This document shows positions 16,741-25,035 of a stretch of 64,000 nucleotides of DNA, one piece after another. How positions within the stretch are numbered: the first letter of the stretch is position 1; the number at the start of each line of letters is the position of its first letter. The notes under the pieces were generated by a model, which saw only the letters and a program-made list of their open reading frames with translations, was not told where the DNA came from and made no database searches. The DNA is from Micromonosporaceae bacterium (GTDB lineage: Bacteria; Actinomycetota; Actinomycetes; Mycobacteriales; Micromonosporaceae), in the NCBI GenBank assembly GCA_020027875.1, contig JAHRHA010000005.1, positions 35,217-99,216 of the forward strand, read 5' to 3'. A program made the position numbers and the translations under genes.

Positions 16741-17838
16741 GTGCAGCTTCCTGTGATGCCGCCGGTCGAGCCGATGCTGGCGAAGAGCGTGCCGGAGATC
16801 CCGACCGGGCCCGGGATGCGGTACGAGCCGAAGTGGGACGGCTTTAGAACGATCGTCTTCCGCGATGGGGACGAGGTCGAGCTGGTCAGCCGCGGCGGAA
16901 AGACCATGACGCGGTACTTCCCCGAGGTGGTCGAGCAGGTGCGCGCCCAGCTACCGGCCCGCTGCGTCGTTGACGGCGAGATCGTGCTCGTACGCCGGGA
17001 GCCGGGTGCCGCGCCGAGGCTGGACTTCGAGCTGCTCCAGCAACGCATCCACCCCGCCGCGTCCCGGGTGAAGCTTCTCGCCAGCCAGACGCCGGCCGAC
17101 TTCGTGGCCTTCGACCTGCTGGCACTGGACGACACCGACCACATGAGGGATCCGTACGAGGCCCGGCGCTCCGTCCTCGAGACGGCACTCGCCTCCGTTG
17201 TTCCGCCGGTCCACTTAACCCCGACCTCGACCAACCTCGAGACGGCGAAGCGGTGGTTCGAGATCTTCGAAGGCGCCGGGCTGGATGGTCTCATCGCCAA
17301 ATCCCCTCAGATCACTTACGCACCGGGCAAGCGTCTCATGTTCAAGATCAAACATACTCGGACCGCCGACGTCGTGGTGGCCGGCTTCCGCTACCACACG
17401 TCAGGCCCGGTCATCGGCTCGCTGCTGCTCGGACTCTTCGACAACGAGGGCACGCGGCACCACGTTGGGGTAAGCGCCTCGTTCACTGCCGCCAGGCGTA
17501 AACAGCTGCTCGACGAGCTGGCGCCCTACCGCGACGGGGCGAGCGAGGGACACCCCTGGTTGGCCTGGCTCGAGGGCGTCGCCACGGCAGCCGAGGCCGG
17601 CCAGCGGGTGCCGGGGGCGGTGAGCCGGTGGACCGGGAAGAAGGATCTCAGCTGGGAACCCCTGCGTCCCGAGCTCGTCGCGGAGGTCGGCTACGAGGCG
17701 ATGGAGGGCGACAGATTGCGTCATACCGCACAATTCAAGCGCTGGCGACCCGACCGGACGCCCGATTCATGCACGTACGATCAGCTTGAGCGGCCGATCC
17801 GGTTCGACGTCGACGATGTGTTGGCGGGCAGCCCGTAA
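16741..17838 (+). CDS. ligC: ATP-dependent DNA ligase, LigC type
   Basis: A 365-residue ATP-dependent ligase. Motif I is YEPKWDG with Lys31 as the adenylated residue, followed by VDGEIV (motif III), DGLIAKS (motif IV) and LMFKIKHTRTADVVVAG (motif V), and then an OB-fold ending in QFKRWRPDR. It has no polymerase or nuclease domain, so it is the stand-alone LigC form found in actinobacteria, which can act in repair alongside NHEJ polymerases. The GTG start at 16741 is set by the family N-terminus. It lies 60 bp after the glycosylase gene. A separate LigD-type polymerase is encoded at 22228. Confidence 0.88.
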   Translation: MQLPVMPPVEPMLAKSVPEIPTGPGMRYEPKWDGFRTIVFRDGDEVELVSRGGKTMTRYFPEVVEQVRAQLPARCVVDGEIVLVRREPGAAPRLDFELLQQRIHPAASRVKLLASQTPADFVAFDLLALDDTDHMRDPYEARRSVLETALASVVPPVHLTPTSTNLETAKRWFEIFEGAGLDGLIAKSPQITYAPGKRLMFKIKHTRTADVVVAGFRYHTSGPVIGSLLLGLFDNEGTRHHVGVSASFTAARRKQLLDELAPYRDGASEGHPWLAWLEGVATAAEAGQRVPGAVSRWTGKKDLSWEPLRPELVAEVGYEAMEGDRLRHTAQFKRWRPDRTPDSCTYDQLERPIRFDVDDVLAGSP

Positions 17839-17873
17839 CGTTGGCTCAACAAGACTGAGTTGAGGAGATCACC

Positions 17874-19409
17874 TTGCGTCCTCGGGTCGCGCTCGCCGCC
17901 GCAACCCTCGTGCTCGCGGTCGTCGCGGCCGGCTGCGCGCCGTCGGTGCGCTGGCGCGAGGGAGAGCCGTCGCCGGCCGCCTCGGGGGACACCATTTCCT
18001 GGCAGGACTGCGGGCGTGACGCTCGTCAGGTCAATCCCGATCTCACCCGGTCATTGTTCACCATCGAGTGCGGCACGGTCGCGGTGCCGCAGGACTGGAA
18101 CACAGCCAAGGACGGCAAGGCGGCGGACGGCAAGACCTTCAACATCGCGTTGATGCGGATCCGGTCCAAGGGCATCAAGGGCCGCCTCGGCTCGATCGTG
18201 ACCAACCCGGGCGGACCGGGCGGCTCCGGCCTCGGCTTCCTCCCCTACCTCGCCGGGGAGGTCCCGGTGCTGCTTACTCGCTTCGACCTGATCGGGTTCG
18301 ATCCCCGAGGCGTGGGCAAGTCCAACCCGGTCAAGTGCATCTCCGACGCCGACCTGGACGCGAGCTTCGGCTATGAGCCGGATCCGGTCAACAACGCCGC
18401 CTTCCAGGGCGTGGTGACGCTGGCACGTCGGATCGGGGACGGCTGCAGCGCCAAGTTCGGCCAGGATCTGCGCCTGTTCTCCACGGAGCAGGCCGCGCGG
18501 GATATGGACGCGATCCGCGCCGCCCTCGGCCAGGAGAAGCTGAACTACCTCGGCTACTCCTACGGCACCCTTCTCGGGGCGGTCTACGCACGGCTCTTCC
18601 CCGGCAACATCCGCGCGATGGTGCTCGACGGCGCGGTCGACCCGCAGCAGTCCCCCGTCGCCGGCTCCGAAGGTCAGGCCAGGGGCTTCGAGCGGGCATT
18701 TACCAACTTCGTCGCGTGGTGCAAGCAGAACACCGGCTCGTGCCCGATCGCGCCCGACGCTCGTGCGGCGATCGTCAACGCCATCAACTCGGCGCGCACC
18801 CACCCCGTCAGGACCTCGGACGGGCGAGTGGTGACCGCGGGCTGGGTGTTCTACGCCGTGGTCTCGACGCTCTACTCCCAGGACGCTTGGCAGTATCTGG
18901 CCCGGGCCATCGACGACCTGCGCAAAGGCGACCCGCGGGTAACCCTGATCTTGGCCGACAGCTACGCCGAGCGCGACAAGGCGGGGCACTACAGCAACCT
19001 GTTCGACGCCAACAGCGCGGTGAACTGCGCCGACTCCGATCAGTACCCCACGGTCGAGCAGATCCGGGTGCTCCAGGCCGACTGGCGTACGAAGTACCCG
19101 CTCTTCGGCGCGCCGCTGGCAATCGGCATGCTGAACTGCGCCGTATGGCCGTCGAAGAAGGACCCGTATCCGGTCGGCCCCGCCGCGGGTTCCAAACCAA
19201 TCGTGGTGGTGGGGACGCTCGGCGACCCGGCCACGCCGTACGAGTCGACCCCGAAGCTCGCCCAACTGCTCGGTACGGGCACCGTGGTGACCTGGCAGGG
19301 CGAGGGCCATACCGCCTACCCGGAGACGGCATGCATCCGCGACGCCATCGAGGGCTACTTCATCGACAGCAAGGTCCCTGCCAAGGACCTCACCTGCCCA
19401 GCGCGCTAA
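17874..19409 (+). CDS. Secreted alpha/beta-hydrolase lipoprotein (tripeptidyl aminopeptidase type)
   Basis: A 511-residue lipoprotein peptidase of the Streptomyces SlpD/tripeptidyl aminopeptidase group. The signal peptide ends in VVAAGC with lipid-modified Cys21. The hydrolase fold shows the oxyanion region TNPGGPGGSG, nucleophile Ser229 in GYSYG, a late Asp in VGTLGDPATPYE and a His in GEGHTAYPE. It likely trims peptides outside the cell. The start is TTG at 17874 with GAGGAG seven bases upstream. A strong stem-loop follows the stop. Confidence 0.85.
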   Translation: MRPRVALAAATLVLAVVAAGCAPSVRWREGEPSPAASGDTISWQDCGRDARQVNPDLTRSLFTIECGTVAVPQDWNTAKDGKAADGKTFNIALMRIRSKGIKGRLGSIVTNPGGPGGSGLGFLPYLAGEVPVLLTRFDLIGFDPRGVGKSNPVKCISDADLDASFGYEPDPVNNAAFQGVVTLARRIGDGCSAKFGQDLRLFSTEQAARDMDAIRAALGQEKLNYLGYSYGTLLGAVYARLFPGNIRAMVLDGAVDPQQSPVAGSEGQARGFERAFTNFVAWCKQNTGSCPIAPDARAAIVNAINSARTHPVRTSDGRVVTAGWVFYAVVSTLYSQDAWQYLARAIDDLRKGDPRVTLILADSYAERDKAGHYSNLFDANSAVNCADSDQYPTVEQIRVLQADWRTKYPLFGAPLAIGMLNCAVWPSKKDPYPVGPAAGSKPIVVVGTLGDPATPYESTPKLAQLLGTGTVVTWQGEGHTAYPETACIRDAIEGYFIDSKVPAKDLTCPAR

Positions 19410-19432
19410 CGATCTTCTCGTTGATCAAGGGC

Positions 19433-19468
19433 GTAGTCGCGTGATTTGATCTCCAACCACGCGACTAC
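19433..19468. terminator. Stem-loop after the peptidase gene
   Basis: GTAGTCGCGTG at 19433-19443 pairs perfectly with CACGCGACTAC at 19458-19468 around a 14-base loop, 24 bp past the peptidase stop. There is no T-tract. The next gene on the minus strand ends at 19496, so it could end transcription from both sides. Confidence 0.65.
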
Positions 19469-19495
19469 AGCCTAGATCGACGAGGCGAGCTGCGC

Positions 19496-19807
19496 TCACA
19501 GGTCGATGTGGGCTCGCCCGAGCGGACCATGCTGCCGCTCCGCGTAGTCGAGGGCTGCCTCGATGCGCTCGCGGCGAATCTGGATCTCCCGCTGTGGACA
19601 ACTTTGGCAGGTCAGGTGAGCCTTGTCGGCGCCGTCTGGCCCGTCGTTCCAACGCACGACGTGAACCTCATCGCCCACGCGCCACTGCTGCTGCCATATG
19701 CGCCGGTCGGCGCCCAAGATGGTGTAGCGGCCGAACTCCGCGAGGCGTGGTGCTCCGCAGCCGGCACACCCGATCTCGACGGCCACGAAGATCTGGCCGG
19801 GAGACAC
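19496..19807 (-). CDS. Hypothetical zinc-ribbon-like protein
   Basis: A protein of about 103 residues, not recognised as a named family. It has two CxxC pairs, GCAGCG near the N-terminus and TCQSC about 60 residues later, which could bind one zinc. Between them is a conserved-looking stretch (RLAEFGRYTILGADRR, QQQWRVGDEVHVVRW), and the C-terminus is a charged helix. The start is uncertain: GTG 19807 is used here, but the frame is open to 19936 and overlaps the integrase remnant. The balanced composition suggests a real gene. Confidence 0.5.
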   Translation of the reverse strand: MSPGQIFVAVEIGCAGCGAPRLAEFGRYTILGADRRIWQQQWRVGDEVHVVRWNDGPDGADKAHLTCQSCPQREIQIRRERIEAALDYAERQHGPLGRAHIDL

Positions 19808-19859
19808 CCGGCGTCTCTCGACGGCCGGCCATGAGGTCTGACCAGGTTGAGTGTCTGGC

Positions 19860-20123
19860 TTACGTCGTCGGCTCACAGCCTGTCCTCGCGCCCACCCACA
19901 GGTGCGCGTCGCGATCCGCCGCGGTCGAAAGAGCACATGCCAGCGGTGCGCGACGGTGTGCCCCGGAAAGCTCGTCCACAGTGGCCGGTCGACACGTCAC
20001 CGCCAGCCAGCCGCCGAGCCGGGTGGTCTCTCCGTAAAGGATCCGGGTGTGCTTGGCCAAGCCGGCGGCGCGCAGTGAACGACGGAGACTCGCCGTGAGG
20101 TCCTCGATCCGAGGGGAGGTCAC
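19860..20123 (-). pseudogene. Tyrosine recombinase (integrase) N-terminal remnant
   Basis: The first 40 or so residues (IEDLTASLRRSLRAAGLAKHTRILYGE, then LGGWLAV) look like the SAM-like core-binding domain of phage integrases, which recurs in the form ‘SLRAAGLAPHTIRLY’. After CRPATVDELSGAHRRA the similarity stops and the frame ends at 87 residues. No catalytic domain with the Arg-His-Arg-Tyr residues follows on this strand. This is read as a truncated recombinase. The GTG at 20123 has GGGGAGG on the opposite strand only, so expression is doubtful. Confidence 0.5.
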
Positions 20124-20311
20124 AATAGAAGGCTATCGGGTCAGTCAGCGCAGGGCTATACAGCACGCCCGGGCCGCGCAGATCGCCATCACCGGCGACT
20201 TCCCGGACCTCTATGTCGCCGGTTCCGAGCGACGACGATAATGATCCGCCGGGAGGTGTTACACGTAGTTTCGTGATCAACGACCTCGGCCGAACGGTTG
20301 AGGCGAACGAG

Positions 20312-20345
20312 CGGCCCCGTCCTTAATGGACGGGGCCGTTTTCGT
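20312..20345 (+). terminator. Rho-independent terminator
   Basis: CGGCCCCGTCC (20312-20322) pairs perfectly with GGACGGGGCCG (20328-20338) around TTAAT, followed by TTTTCGTT, the best classical terminator in the window. Its T-tract is on the plus strand, but no convincing plus-strand gene precedes it. The minus-strand membrane gene ends 23 bp away at 20361 and may share the hairpin. Confidence 0.8.
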
Positions 20346-20360
20346 TGGTAGGTTGGACTG

Positions 20361-20888
20361 TCAGCGATTAAAGACAACCGCAGCACCGAAGAATACGATT
20401 ATAACAACCCCCGCAGCCAGCCCCGTCAGCACTCTAAAGACGGCCAGCTCCCAACCACCACGACGAACAGATCGATGTGCCCAGGCGCCGACACCGATCG
20501 TGCTGACCGCGACAATGGTTGCGTACGACCACATCGGCAGCCCCGGGTCCGGGCCCAGGACTACCGCAAGTAGCAGATACAGGCCGACTCCCGCGAACAT
20601 GATCCAACCCACGCCGCCAGCTGTGGCGTACAAGAGCGGTCTTCCCCGCGTTAGCAAACCGGCACGGTTGTGCGCGACCGAGGGATACAGTGTGGCCGTG
20701 GCCACAATGACACAGATCGCGCATGTCACAACGGCCACTGACAGGATCACCGGAGCACAATCCAGCTCGATGCATCCCGAGGACTTGCGCACCGGTTCGG
20801 TCGCCACGGTGCCCGCTCCCGCTAGAAGACCCACCGCTACGGCGCCTGCGGCTTGGAGCTGCAACTGCGCTCTCGGACGCCATTTCAT
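20361..20888 (-). CDS. Hypothetical membrane protein (four predicted segments)
   Basis: A protein of about 175 residues with four hydrophobic stretches: AAGAVAVGLLAGAGTVA, VILSVAVVTCAICVIVATAT, WIMFAGVGLYLLLAVVLG and VLTGLAAGVVIIVFFGAAVV. No family is recognised. The ATG at 20888 (KWRPRAQLQ follows) gives a short basic N-terminus before the first membrane segment; the frame is open to 21017 without hydrophobic or coding features. It sits alone in the accessory stretch and ends next to a terminator hairpin. Confidence 0.6.
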   Translation of the reverse strand: MKWRPRAQLQLQAAGAVAVGLLAGAGTVATEPVRKSSGCIELDCAPVILSVAVVTCAICVIVATATLYPSVAHNRAGLLTRGRPLLYATAGGVGWIMFAGVGLYLLLAVVLGPDPGLPMWSYATIVAVSTIGVGAWAHRSVRRGGWELAVFRVLTGLAAGVVIIVFFGAAVVFNR

Positions 20889-21119
20889 TGTCCTACGGTC
20901 TACGAATGTTGCCCGGCGGGCAACGTCGCAACCGTATCTGTCACGCGTCGATACCGTCACGACATCGTGTCCACGATGGAACGCAAGTTCGCGCCTCCAA
21001 CGCCCTGTCATCGACATGAGAGCGAGTTCGGGCTAGTCGGCCGGCACCCACGGGCTGTCACACAGGTATGTGTCCGATGCCGCGGTACCCTGCTTCTCGG
21101 ACAATAGTACGATGCTCGC

Positions 21120-21326
21120 ATGACGGGCTGGCAGCATCCGAAGATGTGCGCCAACGGGCACGAACTCGGTCCCGGCAAGCTGGTGCTCTCGTTCGTCATG
21201 TGCCCCGACTGCCCGGCGACCGAGGACGGAAGAGGCCACCATGTGATCTACTGCCGGGTCAATGGGTGCCGAGCCGAGCCGGCATATCCGCCCGGACATG
21301 TCGGCGCGGTGCGCAAGCAGCGCTGA
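21120..21326 (+). CDS. Small zinc-ribbon protein
   Basis: A 68-residue protein with Cys/His pairs spaced like a zinc ribbon: MCANGHEL, MCPDCPAT, and YCRVNGCRAEPA. Eight potential ligands in so short a protein make one or two structural zinc sites likely. The ATG at 21120 is the only sensible start. Similar small Cys-rich proteins of unknown role occur across actinobacteria. It stands apart from its neighbours. Confidence 0.6.
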   Translation: MTGWQHPKMCANGHELGPGKLVLSFVMCPDCPATEDGRGHHVIYCRVNGCRAEPAYPPGHVGAVRKQR

Positions 21327-21483
21327 GAAGGGGTCCCATCCCACGCCCAGGGGCGCATGCGCGGCGCGAGATTTCCGAGATTTGACCACATTGAGCGGGC
21401 TCAGCGATCAGCATGGGTGACAGCCGGGCTCGCGGACGGAGCATCGGCGCCCGCCGTTGCGGGGTCATTGATCGGGGGTAGGT

Positions 21484-21843
21484 ATGGCGAAGACACAGAC
21501 AGCGGAGCAGAGCATTGCGGGCCTCGCCCATGGCGACCCCGATGTGCTGGAGACCGTGACTCGGATGACCGAGGGGACGCTGGAGCGCTCAGGGCTTGAC
21601 GAGAAGACCTTCATGCTCGTACGGATTGCGGCGCTGGTCGCGTCCGACGCCGCACCCGTCTCATATCTGGCGAATCTGGGGGTGGCCGCTGAGGCAGGCA
21701 TCACTCTCGACCAGGTCGTGGGCACGATGGTCGCGGTCGCACCCGTGGTGGGCACAGCCCGCATCACCGCGGCAGCATCGAATATGGCCCGCGGGGGTGT
21801 CCTGGGCGAGAAGCTTGGTGAGTTGGCCGACGAAATCGAGTAA
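21484..21843 (+). CDS. Carboxymuconolactone decarboxylase family protein
   Basis: A 119-residue all-helical protein of the CMD fold: DEKTFMLVRIAALVASDAAPVSYLANLGVAAEAGITLDQV is the family core. It has no cysteine at all, so it lacks the CxxC pair of AhpD-type alkylhydroperoxidases and is not a peroxidase. The biological substrate is unknown. The ATG at 21484 follows GGGGGTAGGT. It is flanked by gaps of 157 and 384 bp. Confidence 0.78.
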   Translation: MAKTQTAEQSIAGLAHGDPDVLETVTRMTEGTLERSGLDEKTFMLVRIAALVASDAAPVSYLANLGVAAEAGITLDQVVGTMVAVAPVVGTARITAAASNMARGGVLGEKLGELADEIE

Positions 21844-22227
21844 GGCCAGCGCCCGGTCCTCGGTGAGGCCGGCGAACATGCGCGAACACCGCCGCGAAGG
21901 CGCTCGCTCGAGCGGCGGCCAGCGACGAACGCTACGGCGAGACAGGTTTGCAGCTCGCTTACGGGCCGCGCCGCGCTCGACGACGGGCACCGTGGCACGG
22001 TCCTCGATCCGGTGGACAATCACGGCTGGTCGCCGTCCGCCGTGGGCGCCGGGCCCGGCGCTGGGCGTAGCAGCTCGGCGTGCGCGCTGCCACTCGCTCG
22101 GCGGTGGCGCGGCGTCGACCAGGCGGCGGATGTACGCGTTGACGCGGTCGGATCGCGGTTCGGGGGGTGTCATCATGCGGGCATGGTTATCGGGTGAGTC
22201 AGCGCTGTGCCTGCGACGCGCGGCACG
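21844..22227. other. Gap of 384 bp with no supported gene
   Basis: No start/RBS/coding pattern is convincing here. A minus-strand frame from 22176 begins RSDRVNAYIRRLVDAAPPPS, which resembles the N-terminus of small actinobacterial proteins, but the rest (to 21661) is Arg-rich, overlaps the CMD gene and looks like a shadow. A decayed small gene is possible. Confidence 0.4.
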
Positions 22228-23295
22228 TCAGTCGGTGTTTTCCCAGTTCTTGGGGTTCTTTCGGCTTGGTTGAACCCTCGGCGGCTCGCCGGGCATCTTG
22301 GGGTGATCCGGGGGGTACGGCATGTCGCCGTCGCCGGCCCGGTCGTCGCGCTCCGCCCACTCCAGCAGCGGCGTGATGTCGTGATGCACATCATCGATCG
22401 ACGCGTGCGGGTCACCGATCTTCGCGAAACGTTCCTGCACCGTATCGAGTGTGAAGTCGTTCGGCTCGACCCGCGTGAGCTCATCCCACGTGACCGGGGT
22501 CGACGCCGTCGCGCGCGGGTTGGCCCGCAGCGAGTATGCACACGCGATCGTGCGGTCGCGCGCCATCTGGTTGTAGTCCATGAAAATGCGCTCGCCGCGC
22601 TCTTCCTTCCACCATTTGGTCGTGGCGAGATCTGGGCGCCGCCGTTCCACCTCGCGGGCGAACGCGATCACGCCGCGGCGGACTTGTGTGAACGACCACT
22701 GTGGAGCTATCCGGACATAGATGTGTACGCCACGCCCGCCCGAGGTCTTCGGGTAGCCGACCCAGCCCAGCTCGTCCAGCAGGGCGTGTACCTCACCTGC
22801 GACCGTGACCGCGTCAGCGAAGTCGGTGCCGGGTTGCGGGTCAAGGTCGATGCGCATCTCATCGGGTGAGTCCACATCGGAGCGTCGAACCGGCCACGGG
22901 TGGAACACGATCGTGCCGAGCTGGGCGGCCCAGGCCACGTGCGTCAGATCGCCCGGGCACAGCTCGTCGGCGGTGCGTCCGCTCGGAAACTTGATCTCCG
23001 CGGTCTCGATCCAGGGCGGAACACCGCGGGTCGGGATCCGCTTCTGGTAGAACGCGTCGCCCGTGTGATCCCCCCGGGTCGAGAGCTTCGCGCCCTCGAC
23101 GACCCCGCCCGGCCAACGCTCCAGCGTGGTGGGGCGCTCGAAGAGAGCCCGCAGAATGCCGTCACCCACCGCGAGGTAGTAGTTGACTACATCGAGTTTG
23201 GTAAAACCGCGCTGAGGGAAGTAGATCTTGTCCGGGTTGCTCACCCGGACCGTACGCCCCGCGACCTCCAGTTCGGTCGCCGCCGACCCGGCCAT
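22228..23295 (-). CDS. LigD-type DNA polymerase/primase domain protein
   Basis: A 355-residue archaeo-eukaryotic primase-superfamily polymerase, the stand-alone form of the LigD POL domain used in bacterial end joining. Visible are VSNPDKIYFPQRGFTKLDVVNYY, the catalytic Asp pair in MRIDLDPQPG, the SGGRGVHIYVRI motif, and the DYNQMARDRTIACAYSLRA box. It should fill gaps at broken ends with nucleotides or ribonucleotides. There is no ligase or nuclease domain attached; LigC is encoded 5 kb away and no Ku gene is in the window. The proline-rich tail (KMPGEPPRVQPSRK) is typical. Confidence 0.88.
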   Translation of the reverse strand: MAGSAATELEVAGRTVRVSNPDKIYFPQRGFTKLDVVNYYLAVGDGILRALFERPTTLERWPGGVVEGAKLSTRGDHTGDAFYQKRIPTRGVPPWIETAEIKFPSGRTADELCPGDLTHVAWAAQLGTIVFHPWPVRRSDVDSPDEMRIDLDPQPGTDFADAVTVAGEVHALLDELGWVGYPKTSGGRGVHIYVRIAPQWSFTQVRRGVIAFAREVERRRPDLATTKWWKEERGERIFMDYNQMARDRTIACAYSLRANPRATASTPVTWDELTRVEPNDFTLDTVQERFAKIGDPHASIDDVHHDITPLLEWAERDDRAGDGDMPYPPDHPKMPGEPPRVQPSRKNPKNWENTD

Positions 23296-23427
23296 GCCGT
23301 GACCCTACCGCGTGGGTGGAGCCCGGGGACCGCGTCGGGGTCGGCGCCCGAAGGCGCGAGCCTGCCCCACTCCGACCGGACGATAACCGGTTGTGACCTT
23401 CCGCGATGACCGCTAACCATTGACGGC

Positions 23428-23850
23428 ATGCGTGTGACCTTCACGCGGCTGCCCGACCACCAGCGGGGATGGGCGCTGGTGGAACGCGACGACGGTGTCG
23501 TTTACCGGATGGGCGGCGGCCCGATGACCGCCGAGCTGCCCCACGACCTCGTACATGTGACGGTCGAGCGGATCGCCGCCATGCCCGACCCAACGCCCGC
23601 GCGCATCCGGCGGCTGGCCGGCGGGTACCTGGCCACCCTGCCCGACGGCGACCTCGACCTTGCGACCGTCGCGCCCGCCGCAACCGCCGTGCGCGAGATG
23701 GCAGATCGCTGGCGCGCCTTAGCCGTCGGCAGCACGCTAACCGTCGAGTGGCCAGCCTGGTGCCGGATGGATGCGGCGCCGTCGAGACGCACCGAACGCC
23801 GTACGCTGAACCACCGCCAATCCCGCTCGCGTGGACTGCGTGGTCATTAG
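23428..23850 (+). CDS. Conserved hypothetical protein
   Basis: A 140-residue protein not tied to a known function. The N-terminal part, DDGVVYRMGGGPMTAELPHDLVHVTVE, matches a pattern seen in other actinobacterial hypothetical proteins, and the middle is an Ala-rich helical section. The C-terminal 30 residues are Arg-rich and may be read-through of a changed end. The ATG at 23428 follows the long non-coding leader. A perfect hairpin lies 107 bp after the stop. Confidence 0.6.
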   Translation: MRVTFTRLPDHQRGWALVERDDGVVYRMGGGPMTAELPHDLVHVTVERIAAMPDPTPARIRRLAGGYLATLPDGDLDLATVAPAATAVREMADRWRALAVGSTLTVEWPAWCRMDAAPSRRTERRTLNHRQSRSRGLRGH

Positions 23851-23956
23851 TGTCGCGTGTCTGAGGTCCGATTACGGTGGGCGTCGTCGCGGACCACGGG
23901 CCGCCCTTGGTGCCGGCGTGTCGGGACACAGACCGCATCTCGATCCGCGGCCACAC

Positions 23957-23984
23957 CCACAGCGTTGTGGCAACCACGCTGTGG
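23957..23984. other. Hairpin ahead of msrB
   Basis: CCACAGCG (23957-23964) and CGCTGTGG (23977-23984) are perfect inverted arms around a 12-base loop, about 105 bp upstream of msrB. No T-tract follows, so it may be a terminator for the preceding gene or a regulator site. Confidence 0.45.
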
Positions 23985-24087
23985 TTGTTGACGTCAGGAA
24001 GCACGTACCGGCCCTCGACCCGGGGCCCGAGATCTGTTCGTGGTTGGTAACAGACGGCCGGTCGTGGCCGTGAGTACCGTTGAGGCC

Positions 24088-24501
24088 ATGACGAGTGAGC
24101 TGCCAACGGATCTGCCGACGACAGAGGACGAATGGCGGGTGAAGCTGACCCCAGCGGAGTTCCGGGTACTGCGACAGGCGGGCACCGAGCCCGCGTGGGC
24201 CGGGGAGTATGTGGACACCAAGACCCGCGGCGTGTACCGGTGCCGTGCCTGCGGAGCCGAACTGTTCTCGAGCGACACGAAGTTCGACTCCCACTGCGGG
24301 TGGCCGTCGTTTTTCACGCCACTCGCCGAGGACCGTGTGCGCTACATCGAGGACACCTCGCTCGGGATGCGCCGGGTCGAGGTGCGATGCGCACGCTGCG
24401 ACTCTCATCTCGGCCACGTGTTCGAGGGCGAGGGCTATGACGTGCCGACGGACCAGCGCTTCTGCATCAACTCGATCAGCCTCACCCTGGAACCCGGCTG
24501 A
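24088..24501 (+). CDS. msrB: Peptide-methionine (R)-S-oxide reductase
   Basis: A 137-residue MsrB that reduces methionine-R-sulfoxide in damaged proteins, using thioredoxin. Two zinc-binding CxxC pairs are present (YRCRACG and VRCARCDSHLGH), and the catalytic Cys126 sits in RFCINSISL. The substrate-binding HCGWPSFF motif is intact. The ATG at 24088 gives the usual family length; the frame opens further upstream without conservation. It is followed by a GNAT gene after 60 bp. Confidence 0.93.
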   Translation: MTSELPTDLPTTEDEWRVKLTPAEFRVLRQAGTEPAWAGEYVDTKTRGVYRCRACGAELFSSDTKFDSHCGWPSFFTPLAEDRVRYIEDTSLGMRRVEVRCARCDSHLGHVFEGEGYDVPTDQRFCINSISLTLEPG

Positions 24502-24561
24502 CCAGCCGGTGACCCTGAGTCCAGCCCGGAACGGGGTGCGCGGCCGCCGTACGATCGGGCC

Positions 24562-25011
24562 ATGATCCTGCGCGTCGCGACCTTCGCCGAGCTGGATACC
24601 CGTACCCTCTATGCCTTGCTTCGGCTACGCACCGACGTCTTCGTAGTGGAACAGCACTGCGCCTACCCAGAGCTCGACGGGCGCGACCTCGAGCCCGGCA
24701 CCCGTCACGTGTGGCTCGAGTCGGAGGAACCGGACCGCGACGCCGCCGAACCGTACGCGTACCTGCGGGTGCTCCGCGAGCCCGATGGTACCGCGCGCAT
24801 CGGCCGGGTGTGCACCGCAGAGAAGGCACGCTCGTCCGGCCTACAAGCCCGGCTCATGTCCACCGCTCTCGACCTCATTGGCGATCAGACGCCGTGCGTG
24901 CTGGATGCGCAGACCCAGCTGGTCGGGTTCTACGAGGGATTCGGGTTTGTGGCCAGCGGTCCAGGGTTCGTTGAGGATGGCATCGAACACATCCCGATGC
25001 GCCGCCCCTGA
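24562..25011 (+). CDS. GNAT family acetyltransferase, ElaA-like
   Basis: A 149-residue N-acetyltransferase. LYALLRLRTDVFVVEQHCAYPELDGRD is the ElaA-type N-terminus and ARIGRVCTAEKARSSGLQARLM contains the acetyl-CoA binding loop, with FYEGFGF near the end. Substrate is unknown. The ATG at 24562 is the natural start. It converges on chdC with 24 bp between stops. Confidence 0.85.
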   Translation: MILRVATFAELDTRTLYALLRLRTDVFVVEQHCAYPELDGRDLEPGTRHVWLESEEPDRDAAEPYAYLRVLREPDGTARIGRVCTAEKARSSGLQARLMSTALDLIGDQTPCVLDAQTQLVGFYEGFGFVASGPGFVEDGIEHIPMRRP

Positions 25012-25035
25012 CTCCGGTTACGCCGGCCGGGGCGG

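Noticed and set aside
21661..22176. Minus-strand ORF of 171 codons across the CMD gene end
   Set aside because: Only the first 20 residues look protein-like; the rest is shadow sequence overlapping a better gene.
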